Origin: Welwitschia mirabilis
Lineage: Eukaryota; Gnetophyta; Gnetopsida; Welwitschiales
Assembly: GCA_051453625.1 (NCBI GenBank)
Contig: JBOZIK010000001.1
Location: 167,506,010-167,570,009, forward strand
DNA: 64,000 nt
Direction of reading: 5' to 3'
The notes under the pieces were generated by a model that had not been told where the DNA came from, searched no databases, and worked only from the letters and a program-made list of their open reading frames with translations. Positions 24,890-35,987 of this stretch are shown one piece after another. The number at the start of each line of letters is the position of its first letter. Position 1 is the stretch's first letter. The position numbers and the translations under genes were made by a program.

Positions 24890-25199
24890 GGAATTAAATG
24901 AATAGAGACATTATCATTCAAAAATAAGATGGCTTGATTCAACATTTCGAGGATCTCTACTAGAGTTTTTGAGCTCTACTAGGATTCGGCAGATCTGGAG
25001 TGCAGAAGAAGCGAGGCTTAAAGGACTGTTGATTAGTGGGATCAGTTTTGATTCCTAGTTATGAAGTACAGGGGGAAATTTTGGCCACCAGATAGTCTTT
25101 TTACAGTTAAGTTGCTGAATCTTTTAAAATATTAGTTTTGATCCATTTTTAGGGTTTTCTTCAAGGGATTGGCCCCCAACACCGAGAAGACTCAGTTCT

Positions 25200-26270
25200 C
25201 CAGAGAATAAAAAGCCCTAGTTTTGGACATTGATGAAGGTGCTTGCTATAAGATTAAGAAAAAACTTCAATACAGTTTAATCAGAAAGTTTATTTCATCT
25301 AGCCAAAAACCAAGGCTAGATGAGATCTGAAAATGGATGACAACTAAATGGACAAAAGTCAGTAAATTCAATGTTATTTCTATGCTAAAAGAGCTAGTGC
25401 ATTTCTAGTTAGACAATGGACAAGATTGGGATAAAATAATCATGAGAGGACCTTGGTTCTTTGGGGTATGGGGTCTTGGCCTAGCTAAATGGATGTTGGG
25501 AATGCAATCAAACCTAAACCTATTTAGGAGGTTACTAATTTAAATTCACATCCACAAGTTCCCATTAGAGTTTTAGGATGAAGATCTCTTAAGAAAAATT
25601 ACTGCTTAGTTTGATGAACTGATCAAGCTTGATAGGATTACCATCAAACAAATAAGACTAGTACTGGCCAAATTTTGTGTATGGATGAGCCTAGAGAACA
25701 CAAAAGAAATTTAATCTATAAGATTCAGATCTAAATGGGGTATCTATGAACTTGAATTTACTTATGAGAATCTTTCTATCCCATGTAATGTTTATGAAAA
25801 ATTAAGGTACATTTCAGGGAGATGTGCTTCATTTGAAAAGAGATACTCCTATTATAATAGAATGGGTCATTTAAAATAAGAATGTATAACATGGTTAGTT
25901 GATATTAAAGAAAAGAAAAAGAAAACCTATATTTTTTATGGGAAGACCAAACATAATCAAAGAATATATTAGCATAAGCAAAGAAAGGAAAACTTTGTGA
26001 AAAGTACTACTATTTTCCCTAAAAATAGGAAGGAGAAGAAGGTACAGGAAAGGAAGTACAACCCATTCAACCTCTTATAAAAGAAGAAGATCCCTAGCAA
26101 CCACCAAATACTGATGAACCTAATAATGTAAAAACTCAAACGAAAGAAAGACCTAGTAATAGAACCCTTTAAGAAAAGGAAACAACAGAGGATGTGGCTA
26201 ATAGATCCCAATCAACGATTGAAAATACTCTTAGAAAAGGTCAAGTGTACAGAAAGGGGTAAAAATACTC
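25200..26270 (+). pseudogene. LINE copy A ORF1 (DUF4283 plus CCHC-like)
   Basis: ORF1 of plant L1-like LINEs binds the element RNA. Visible pieces: G-P-W-F-F-G-V-W near 25447, F-P-L-E-F near 25560, D-E-D-L-L-R-K-I-T-A near 25577, F-C-V-W-M-S-L near 25674, W-G-I-Y-E-L-E-F, and R-M-G-H-L-K-x-E-C at about 25860, which is a zinc knuckle with its first two Cys changed to Tyr. Family order (DUF4283, then a knuckle near the C-terminus) is kept. Basic and proline-rich sequence follows up to the ORF2 start. The true start codon is not clear. Confidence 0.75.
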
Positions 26271-26274
26271 TCAA

Positions 26275-28402
26275 TGAATTTTCTTTTATAGAATTGCAGG
26301 GGATTAGGGTTCTTCTATAATAAAAATACCCTAAGAAATCTTATTAGTTAGTTTAATATTAATTTACATTGTTTATAAGAAACAAAAATGAAAAATGGTA
26401 TGAAAACAGTAAGCTTAGGATAGTAATGGAATTTCTTTACCTATGCAGCCCAAGGTAATTTAGGAGACCTCATGATCTCCATGAAAAAGGAGATAGATCT
26501 AATTAATAGCATTAAAAACCACATCACTATTTTTCTTAAGGAGGAAGATTAGATATAACAAACATCTATAGTCCTCAAAATAATCAAAATAAAGCCTTTA
26601 TCTTAGAGCAATTATAGTGGATAGTGATAAATAAATCTAAATGGCTCATTATCGAGGATTTTAATCAATCTCTATACCACTGGGAAAAATCAGGAGATGA
26701 TAGCTGGAATTCTAGAGGAGCTTTAATCCTTAAAGAACTTTTGGTGCAAAATACTCTTACAGATGTCCATATTACTGGATGCAAGTATACATAATCTAAT
26801 AGAAGAACTCACAACAACCTAATTATGTCCAAGATTGATAGAATTCTTATTAGCAAGGATTTATTCAAACTCCAAATTGGAGCCTGTGGCCTAAATAGAA
26901 TAGCTTTGGATCACCATCCTATCAGACTTAGAGTGGAAGCTATTGTGCTTGGAAGAACTCCATTTCATATGGAATGGTATGGGATTAACCAAATAGAAAC
27001 TAGAACATTGATGAAAAAAATATGAGCCTAGTATGATGGGACATAACCTATAACTTTTTTTATAGGGGCCTCAATACCTTAAAAGCCCATATAAAGGATT
27101 GGAAAATAAAAGATAAAAAAAGGTTTGAGCCCAAAGCAGAACTTGAGGGAGAAATATGAAAAATCCAGACTGAGAAAAAGGAGGGAAGAGATCAATATAG
27201 TCTCTACAACAGGGAATATTAGTGTCCATTATAACTCAAAGAAATAAATGCTGATGAGGAAAATTATTGAAAAGAATGTTCAAGGATAAAATGTCTTAAA
27301 GAGATGGATAAGCATAGCAAATTTTTATTCTAGAAAGCTAATCAACACAGATCAGATAATAGGATCAAAAGACTTAATAACAGAAAATGAATAGGACATA
27401 GCCAAGGAAATGTAGGCCCATCTTATAAAAATTTGGGAATGGAATAATATCAGCCCCAGCCTTATTCTGGAGAATATGAAATTTATAATGAGGATAACAT
27501 CTTGCTTATTAAACCCTTAAGTAGAGATAAAGTCTTATCTACTGTAAGGTCTATGTAAAATGATAAATCTCCTGATCCTAATGGTTGACTAGTTAAACTT
27601 TTTAAATCTCACTTTTCCATATTAGGAAATAATCTTCAGGACGTTATGCAGGATGTTTTTTACAACAAGCAAATTCCTAATGAAATGAATAAAATCAGGG
27701 TGTTACTTATCCCAAAAAAGAGAGACACCAACAAACTAGAGGATTTTAGTACTTTAGCTATCTGTAATATTCTTTATAGAATCTTCACGAAAATCATGGT
27801 TGGCCATATCACCCCCTGCTGTCAAAGGAGATTTTAGAGAATCAAGTTGGATTCATCTAATCCAGGTATATCTAATATCAAATCCTTTTGATTCATAAGA
27901 TTATTCATTCTGTTACAAAACATAAATTTCCTTTTCTTATTCCTAAATTGGATATTGCCAAAGCTTATGATTCAGTCAGTTGGTAAGCATTAGAAAGTAT
28001 CCTTAGGAAAATTGGTTTTCATCAAGACATCATTAATATTTGGCTAGATATGTAGGCTTCAGCCAAATTCAGTGTAAAGGTTAACAATCACAGGTCAAAA
28101 TTCTTTTCAGTAGGTCTAGGATTAAAATAGGGGGGTCTACTATCTTCATGTCTTTTCCTCTTTGTGATGAATGTCTTATAGGTCTTCTTAAATAGAAATG
28201 GAGTTACAAAAATCAGAATTGGAGGATAAACTTTCATCAATAATCACTATGTAGATGATAACATCATTATAACCAAATCTTCATGTTAGTAAGCAAAAGC
28301 TATCAAGAATTCCATGAACCTTTTTGCGATAGCTACAACTCTTCATACCAACTGGAACAAGCTAAGAATCCATACTTTAAGCAGAAATAATATTAGAGGG
28401 GG
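26275..28402 (+). pseudogene. LINE copy A ORF2 (endonuclease and RT), truncated at a gap
   Basis: The start M-N-F-L-L-x-N-C-R-G-L-G at 26275 is the canonical beginning of the APE-type endonuclease. I-I-E-D-F-N-Q-S-L and S-K-I-D-R-I-L-I follow, and A-L-D-H-H-P-I at about 26907 is the final catalytic block. RT blocks: L-L-I-P-K-K-R near 27700, L-D-I-A-K-A-Y-D-S-V-S-W near 27950, G-L-G-L-K-x-G-G-L-L-S, and the catalytic H-Y-V-D-D at about 28245. Stops sit where Gln or Trp is expected. The copy ends at the 100-N gap. Confidence 0.85.
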
Positions 28403-28502
28403 NNNNNNNNNNNNNNNNNNNNNNNNNNNNNNNNNNNNNNNNNNNNNNNNNNNNNNNNNNNNNNNNNNNNNNNNNNNNNNNNNNNNNNNNNNNNNNNNNN
28501 NN
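28403..28502. other. Assembly gap of exactly 100 bases
   Basis: A conventional unknown-size gap. LINE copy A stops here and unrelated sequence begins after it, so the join should be treated with caution. Confidence 0.99.
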
Positions 28503-30190
28503 TCTAAGAGAAAATCTGTGCATCTCCTCATTCTTCTTTCTTTCATTCATGTGTGGTTGAGGATTAGCCATAAAATCCTTTGAAGCTATGAAAGATTATT
28601 TAGTGAGCCTTAAAACTATTATTGGAAGCTAATATATGCTAGCTAAGGACAAGGAGTCTAAGGGGCTGAAGGGTTATATCTATCCATCATTAAATATCTT
28701 GCTTTTGTATTACATATCTACTTGTTTTATTTGCAGATTGTGAAGAACAAGGAAATTGGTTTTTAAAGATCTATTCACCCCTCTCTAAGGTCTATCCTCT
28801 ACTTTCACCTATCATAACAAAAAGCCCTGAAAGTTTTAGAATTGAAGGCATATATGCTAAGGAAGAAAATCTGGATTCCTCGCATTGGCTTGGTCATTTA
28901 AGGTCTTCATAACCACCAATACTTCCTTCTCTTATTAAGAGTAATAGGCCAGTAATAATTAATTAAGGGCAAAATAGACATGGAACTTATTCTTTATCTC
29001 ATTGTCTATTCTGCCCGGAATTCTTTTTGCAATACTATCTACTCATAACAATACTATTCCATTAACCATACATTTGTAAGCCCTTTTTATGTCTTTGCTA
29101 TTATAAATAATAAAGCTAGTACCTAGTTCCAAGCAGATTGTAAGGCCTGATTATGAGATTTTCTTCTTCTTCAGAGAATTTTCCTCTTTTAATATCTAGT
29201 CAGAGATAGTTCATCCACCTCAATTTGCAACTTTTGCCACACCTCTTTAGCCTAATTGTACCATGACAAAAACAATAACAATGCCATCACTATTATCTAT
29301 AAAATTTTAATACCTAAAACAATTCTGTTCATATAATCTTATGAAAGAAAATTAAAGAAATAAATGCAGAATCCTATTAAAATTTAAGGGAAACCTGCAT
29401 TAATGGGGAGGCTTCTCTAGTTCCCTTCACCACGTGAATGAATGTATGTGCAAAGAATTTGATCTTTCTCTGTCATTCACGCTTTATGGTTAAGGCCGAC
29501 CTTAGAATAGCAAGACATTTTTCCCATGTCTTTGGTTGTTTAGCTTATGATTAATTATAGAAAAGGTAGAGCGATAAGACTTATAAGACCGAGATGGCAG
29601 AGCCAAGAGGGAAAGATGCTTATGTAGATGTTTTATTGTGAATTTTCGCTCATGTATTACATGAACAGGTAGTGAAAATGAACAAAGGTAAATAATGGAA
29701 AGGACTTTCTAAAGGTGAGTGAAGGTGAGAAAAATTTGAACAGATTCCTTACCACTCATTATGCAATGCTTAGCCGAGTTTAATTCCACTACATATGTAA
29801 ACTATACATAAATCCTGCACCATTTTACCCTTTTTTCACTTGTGACAAATGATCCAAAAACGTAATGTTGTCTTTGCAAATATGAAATTATAATGCAAAA
29901 GCTATGAAAAAATCAAATAATAAAACCCCATGGACCTTGAAATCCCTAAAATGAATTGATAAAACACTAGAAACCCTTGAAAGGTTTTAAACAGAAATAA
30001 AAATCGATCGATAAAACCTATGAACCTTAGCAAACATTCAAGAATCGAAAACTCTCATTTGAGATGGGCAGTGAATGAGGAGAATAGAAACTGGTAAAGG
30101 AATGGAGGGCTTGACAGCTCGAAGGCAAGCTTGAATAAGAATGTGGTAAAGGGAAAGAGAAGTGGGGAATGCGATTTGATGTTTTTTTGA
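28503..30190. other. Unassigned segment between the two LINE copies
   Basis: Not similar to the matching part of LINE copy B. The GC content is somewhat higher at 29400-30190 than in the surroundings. No domain or splice structure is recognisable on either strand. It may be a DNA transposon associated with the palindromes that follow, or sequence misjoined at the gap. Confidence 0.35.
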
Positions 30191-30192
30191 AG

Positions 30193-30440
30193 TGGGTTTT
30201 TAAGGCGTTTGTTTTATAAACGCCTTAAAAATGAAAATGTTAAAGATATTTATAACAAACATAAGCCTTATTTTTAAGGTGTTTTTAAGTAAATGCTTTT
30301 ATTAAAAATCGGAAAGTGCTTTTAAGGCATTTACTTAAAACAAACACCTTAAAGTTTCTTTCTACTCAAGGCATTTATTACAATAAATTCCTTAAAAAGC
30401 CTCATACTTAAGGTATTTATTAAAATGAATGCCTTAACAG
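30193..30440. repeat. Cluster of AAGGCRTTT palindromes
   Basis: A perfect hairpin, TTTTTAAGGCGTTT, 7-base loop, AAACGCCTTAAAAA, at about 30198-30232, is followed by at least three decayed versions (around 30268-30295, 30320-30352, 30365-30395 and 30408-30437), each pairing an AAGGYRTTT-like half with its inverse. Arrays of short inverted subterminal repeats of this sort occur at the ends of plant CACTA (En/Spm) transposons; no CACTA terminus is visible, so this assignment is tentative. Confidence 0.5.
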
Positions 30441-30459
30441 CCTATGATTCTTATAGTTT

Positions 30460-30990
30460 TGGAGTATCTGTAAACTTAAAGTTAGTTATGAGAATCTTTT
30501 GATCCCATATGATGTTTGTGAAAAATTAGGGCATATTTCATCCAGACGTGTTCCTTTTAAAAAGATATGCTCCCATTATGGTAGAATGGGTTATTTAAGA
30601 GAAGAATGTATAAAACGGTTTGTTGACATTAAAGAAAAATAAAAGGAACTTGTACTTTTTATGAAAAGATCAGACATAATCAGAGCATATATTGGCATAA
30701 GCAAAAGAAGGAAAACTCAGCAAAAAGCCCTATGATTTTCTCCAAGAAAACTAAGGACATCAAGGATAAGAAGGTATAGGAAAGGGAATCCAGCCCCTTT
30801 CAAACTCTTATGGAAGAAGAAGAAGACCCCCAATAACCACCAAATAAACCTCATGATATAAAAATTCAAATAAGGGGAAGACCCAGTAATAGAATCCTTC
30901 AAGAAAGGGAAATAACAAGGAATGTGACTAATAACTTCCAAGCTATGATTTAAGATACGCTTAGAAAAGGTCAAGCATCTAGAAAGGGCA
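30460..30990 (+). pseudogene. LINE copy B ORF1, C-terminal part
   Basis: Begins inside ORF1 at a point matching 25730 in copy A. The knuckle reads C-S-H-Y-G-R-M-G-Y-L-R-E-E-C, keeping the first and last Cys but changing the second Cys and the His to Tyr. The same basic linker as in copy A leads to ORF2. The left edge of similarity adjoins the palindrome cluster. Confidence 0.72.
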
Positions 30991-30997
30991 AAAACAC

Positions 30998-33900
30998 CCC
31001 CAATGAATTGTCTTTTATGGAATTGCAAGGGATTAGGGTCCTCCTACAATATAAAAACCTTAAGAAATCTTATTAGTTAGTTTAATATTGATTTTTTTAA
31101 TAGGAAATAAAAATAAAAAATGTATGAAAATAGAGAGTTTAGGGCAGCAATGGAATTTTCTTTTACTTATGCAGTTCAATGTAATTTAGGAGGCCTCATG
31201 ATCTCCATGAAAAAGGAGGAAAATCTAATTAAGAGTAGCAAGAACCACATCACAATTTTTCTTAAGGAAGAGAGTTGAACTATAACAAACATCTATAGTT
31301 CTCAATCAAGATACAGCCTCTATCTTAGAGGAATTATAGCAGATAGTGATAGATAAATCTAAATGGCTCATTATGGGGGACTTTAATCAATGTCTACACT
31401 ATTAGAAAAAATTAGGGGATAATAACTAAAATTCTAGAGGAGTTTTTTCCTTAAAGATTTTTAACATGAAATACTCTTACAGATGTCCATATTACTAGAT
31501 GTAAATACACATGGTCTAATAGAAGGACAGGCAACAATCTGATTATTTTCATGATTGACAAAATCCTTACAGGCAAGGATGTAGCTAAGCTCACAATTGA
31601 ATCCTATGGCCTGAACAAGATAGCTTCAGAAAAATCGTCCTATCAGACTCAGAGTAGGGATGATTGCACTCTGGAGAACCTTGTTTCACATTGAACGGTG
31701 GAGAAACTAGAATGTTGATGGAAAAAATATGGGCCCAGTATGATAGGACACAACTCATAACTTTTCTTTGCAAGGGCCTCAATACCTTAAAATCCCATGT
31801 AAAGGATTAGATAAAGAAAGATAAAGAAAGGTTTGAGTCCAAAGTAGAACCTAAGAAAAAAAATCCAAATAATCTAGGCTGAGAAGAAGAAGGGAGGAGT
31901 CTAAGATAACCTCCATAATAGGGAATATCAATGCCTATTATAACTCTAAGAAATAAATGAGATTAGGAAAATTATTGGAAAGAACATTCAAGGATAAAAT
32001 GGCTTAAAGAAGGGAATAAGCATACCAAGTTTTTCTTCCAATAAGTTAATCAACACAAATTAGATAATAGGATCAGAAGGCTTATCATTAGATGCCAAAT
32101 AACAGAAAATGAATAGAACATAGTCAAGTAAATGCAGTTCCATGTTATGAGAATTTGAAAATAAGATGATATAACCCCCAGCCTCATTCCGGAGAAGGAA
32201 AGAATTTCTAATGAGGGCAACTCGCTGCTTATTAAACCCTTGAGTAGAGATGAAGTCTTATCTGTTGTTAGGTCTATGAAGAATAATAGAGCTCCTGGTC
32301 TCAATGGTAGCTAGTTAAACTTTTCAAATATTATTTTTTCATATTGGGGGATAATATTCAAGACGTTATGTAGGATGTTCTTTACAACAAGTAAATTCTT
32401 AGGGAAATGAATAAAACCAAGCTAGTTCTTATCCCAAAAAAGAGGAATGCTAGCAAACTAGAGGATTTTAGATCTTTAGGTGTCTATAATATTCTTTATA
32501 GAATTTTTGTAAAAATCACGGTTGGTCATATCGCCTCATGTTGTCCAAGGTAATTTCAGAGAATCAAGCCAACTTCATTCAATCTAGGTATATCCAAGAC
32601 CAAATCCTCTTGACTCATGAGATTATTCATTCTATTAAAAAACATAAATTTTCCCTTCTTATTACTAAATTAGATATTGTTAAATCTTATGATTCAGTTA
32701 GTTGGTAAGCGTTAAGAAGTATCCTTAGGAAAATTGATTTTCATCAAGAAATCATTAATATTTGGCTAGATATGTAAGCATTAGCCAAATTTAGTATGGA
32801 GGTTAACAATCATAGGTCAAATTTCTCTTTAGTAGGTCAAGGATTAAGATGAGGGGACCCTTTATCTCTATATCTTTTCTTCTTTGTGGATAAATATCTT
32901 ATAGGTCTTCTTACAGAGTAATGGAGTTACAGAAATCAGAATTAAATGTCAAACTTTCATCAATAATCACTATGCAGATGATATTGTCATTATGATCAAG
33001 GGTTCATGTTAGCAAGCAAAAGCTATCAAGAATTCCATGAATCTTTTTGCAGTAGCTATAAGTCTTCATACTAACCAGAACAAGTCAAGAATATACACTT
33101 TGGATCAAAACAATATTAGAGGGGATGAAATTGCTCAAATCCTGGATGTTAAATTAGGAGAACTATAGAATATCTACCTAGGAATTCTCCTTCGGAATTG
33201 GTATAAGACCCTCACTTGGAACTATATCCTTAAGTCCATTCAAAGACAATGTAACTTTTAGTAAAGTAATTTTCTCTCATCCAAAGTAAAGATTATCTTT
33301 ATAAACTCATGTTTAATCTGCTCCTTCTGATATATAGCTTCAGTTATCACCCCACCCCCCTCCCCCCACCCCTGCTGAAGAATATTATTCAAAAAATTAA
33401 TAGGATCTTGAAGGAGTTCATATGGTCTAGAGGTAAAGACTAAATTCATCTTTGTAAATGGAAGATAATAGTCCACTCAAGAGAATTAGGAGGATGGAGG
33501 ATTTAGAGACTAGAGGATTGTTTCCTTACTGGAGCTCACGGCATATTGAAAAGAATGAATGAATGAGGATAATCTTGGAGTGATTTGATCAATTACAAAT
33601 GTTCAAATTAAAGAACTGATCAGGAAGAATCTTATCTAAGGAAGCATCTCAGCTTAGCTCAAAGATAACTACTAGAATTAAACATTTGTCATGCAGATCT
33701 ACAAAATAAATTCTTTTAAAAAATATCAAAAATATGACTCCTATAAGAAATATTGGAAGGGTTAAATTCAAGAAAAAATTAGAGTTTTTGGTTGTCTAAA
33801 AGATCACCATAGAGCTTTTACTAGAGATCAACTATGTAAGAGGGGTTTTCAAGTGGAAACAACCTGTCCTGTCTGCCAATCATGTTCTAAAACTATACAT

Positions 33901-34124
33901 CACTTATTTCATCAATGCATTTGGAGTGAAGAATTAATAGTAGTACTACCAGACCTGTAATGTTTCTGACACCTACTTAAATGATGGTATTTCCTTGACT
34001 TATTAGAAGATTTAGAGAATCAAAAATGATTTTATTTTTAATAGCATTCTCTTACCATTTCCTTTAAATACTATTAGGAGGATTACATACTACCATACTT
34101 AAATCAGACTTACAATGGAAGTGA
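30998..34124 (+). pseudogene. LINE copy B ORF2 (endonuclease, RT, zf-RVT)
   Basis: Starts M-N-C-L-L-W-N-C-K-G-L-G-S-S at 30998. RT blocks: L-V-L-I-P-K-K-R near 32428, L-D-I-V-K-S-Y-D-S-V-S-W near 32668, G-L-R-x-G-D-P-L-S-L-Y-L-F near 32850, and the catalytic H-Y-A-D-D near 32970. The C-terminal zinc-binding domain of plant LINEs is clear at 33780-33940: H-R-A-F-T-R-D-Q-L-C-K-R-G-F, C-P-V-C-Q-S-C, H-H-L-F-H-Q-C-I-W. The reading then ends in L-Q-W-K and a TGA at 34122-34124, overlapping the start of the next frame by 10 bases. Many stops and frameshifts make it non-functional. Confidence 0.85.
33349..33372 (-). other. Potential G-quadruplex (minus strand)
   Basis: The plus strand reads C4-A-C6-T-C6-A-C4, so the minus strand has four G tracts of 4, 6, 6 and 4 joined by single-base loops. 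This is a near-ideal quadruplex motif in otherwise AT-rich DNA, lying within LINE copy B after the RT core. Confidence 0.7.
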
Positions 34125-35311
34125 CACCCACTGTTGAGTTATCCGATCCTAGTCTTTTTGAAGTTTGCTCAGAACTGTGGAACAAAGTGTAGGCTATGGA
34201 ATCGGAAACCCTCCTAGGGTCTGATATCACCCCTTTGTATAGACATTGGATGGTACAGTGCACAACATATAGAAGAATTCCTATCAAAATAACTAAAGAA
34301 TGCCTCTTTAAACTTTTGTAAATTCATGCAGCTAGAGAAAGAATCTCTTTTAGAGGTTAAGGGCAGCATGAAGCACTTCATTTCTTTATCGGTGGTATCC
34401 CTAAATTACCTAGTGGATACATCATTCACAAGGCGCTACCGCCTCCATGGATCTTATGCATAGAACTAGTTGATTGATACTTCATCTAGTTTAGTTGTTA
34501 CACTAAGCGCTCAGACATTTACTTTACATTTTTCAAAGCCCTAGACCTAGGGCTCTAGGTGAATTTACCTTTCTTTTTTGTTTAGGCCCTTCGATGGAAC
34601 TCTTTTAGATATTTTGGATTAATTCTGATACTTTAGTGAGATGCTAATAAGATCAGGGCAAGAGAGGTCCCTTCTTCTCTTCTGCAGCACAGTCTCCATC
34701 AGAATCCACCAAGAAGAACTCCTTAAAGAAATACCGCAATAGAAGGACCCCTTAATGGAATGAAAACATTGTGTAAGGTAGCCCCAGTTAGTGGGGGAAC
34801 TCCACCCTCAGACCACACAGAGGAAACAAATTTGTCCCCATCCTGGCAGGAGACAACTCAATAGATAGCCGAAGAGATAGCTAAGGATCCAGGTTAGGAA
34901 CATCCACCATCCAATTCCTAGGAGCAAGGAAGGCAAAATCAGACCTCTCCTTAGCCAAAAAGGAGCCCTAATTCTACCTAGAATTCAACCACAAACTCTT
35001 CTTTAGCATAAATACAGCATAACCCTTAGGAGGATATTGATATGGACACTGCAAGATGGGAAGTTATGCTTGCAACAATCCATGGACTGAAGAGATGCCC
35101 CTTTGTCACATTATAAATCTCCCATAAAGCCCTTCCTTAAGCCATCAAGTTCAGCTACAGAAAAAAAGCTCTCAAACTCTATCCAGATAAAAATCAAGCA
35201 GATGCTAAAGAATTAAAAGAGATAAATGAGGCCTTTGAGATGTTATCTGATGAAATTAGTTACTTTTTACTAAAACACAACCATAATAATTTTTGTCATT
35301 TCTGTAGATAA
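34115..35311 (+). pseudogene. LINE copy B third ORF with a C-terminal DnaJ J domain
   Basis: From ATG 34115 (M-E-V-T-P-T-V-E-L-S-D-P) to TAA 35309-35311 one frame runs 399 codons with no frameshift but 19 internal stops (11 TAG, 6 TAA, 2 TGA), most easily explained as lost Gln codons. Residues about 1-130 look globular (L-Y-R-H-W-M-V-Q-C, H-E-A-L-H-F-F-I-G-G-I-P-K-L-P). Residues 180-315 are Pro/Ser/Thr/Gln-rich and probably disordered. About 330-382 is a J domain: A-I-K-F-S-Y-R-K-K-A-L-K-L, Y-P-D-K-N in place of the catalytic H-P-D, then L-K-E-I-N-E-A-F-E-M-L-S-D-E. J domains stimulate Hsp70. The frame follows ORF2 directly and precedes the 3' UTR and A tail, so it seems part of the LINE. I know of no standard plant LINE ORF of this type; gene capture is the alternative. 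Confidence 0.72.
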
Positions 35312-35648
35312 TACTAATCCTTCACATTTTATGTCTTTTCTATAGTCTAAGTTAAGTTTTGTCATTTCTAGTATTCTAGGGCATTTTTGCTCTTAGTATA
35401 TTAGTCGGTAATTATTCCTAGCTGTTAATGCATAACACTCTTATAAATAGTCAATTTCCCATCATTAGTCTATTTTCCCAGGGGCACTTTTACCCCCAGT
35501 TTTGTTCTATTTCCAGTCAATTTTTAAACTTCTAATGAAATGTGTTTTCTTTCTCCAAATAGTTTAAAATTCCTATTAAGTTAGGGCATCATCACCTCCC
35601 CAATGTAAATTTTCTAGTTTAATATACTTTACTCTTTATTCAAAAAAA
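35312..35648 (+). other. LINE 3' UTR and A tail
   Basis: Non-coding, T-rich sequence ending TTTATTCAAAAAAA directly before the right target-site duplication at 35647-35660 (the last two A may belong to either). Confidence 0.7.
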
Positions 35649-35934
35649 GAGGTTCAGTGATGTAGTTTCTTACTGGCAATGACACTAGCACTTCATCTCA
35701 ACTAGATTACCTCTCGTAAGAGACTATTACTTAATTATCTTTAAGTAGTCTAAATCTAGTTTCAAAAAATCATACATCATATTCCAAAAATTTCTCTACA
35801 TGATACATTATGATGTATGTGTTTAGTAAGGTTGAGATTCTCTTCATAGTAATTTAGTTAAAATCTTATTGTTTGAATTTTAAATGGTATTTAAAAATTA
35901 CTATATAGAGTGGATTTATTATTAACATACATAC

Positions 35935-35987
<53 letters not shown>

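Larger units (their letters stand above)
24890..35648 (+). mobile_element. LINE block (two diverged plant L1-like copies) inserted in the outer 3' LTR
   Basis: The block is bounded by AAGAGATTTAGTGA (24876-24889) and AAGAGGTTCAGTGA (35647-35660), two versions of one 14-bp target site that is still intact in the 5' LTR at 1286-1299. It ends in TTCAAAAAAA, a short A tail typical of LINE 3' ends. Inside, copy A (24890-28402) has the 5' end, ORF1 and most of ORF2; copy B (about 30460-35648) begins within ORF1 and has the rest of ORF2, a third ORF and the 3' UTR. A and B are about 80 percent alike by eye, so they are not an assembly duplicate. How both came to share one target duplication is unclear. 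Confidence 0.82.

Noticed and set aside
25969-26211. Minus-strand frames at 25969-26211 and 30717-31028
   Set aside because: Both are antisense shadows of the same LINE ORF1 linker in copies A and B, which is why they resemble each other.
28343-28583. Short frames across the 100-N gap
   Set aside because: They join LINE RT to unrelated sequence through N and have no biological meaning.
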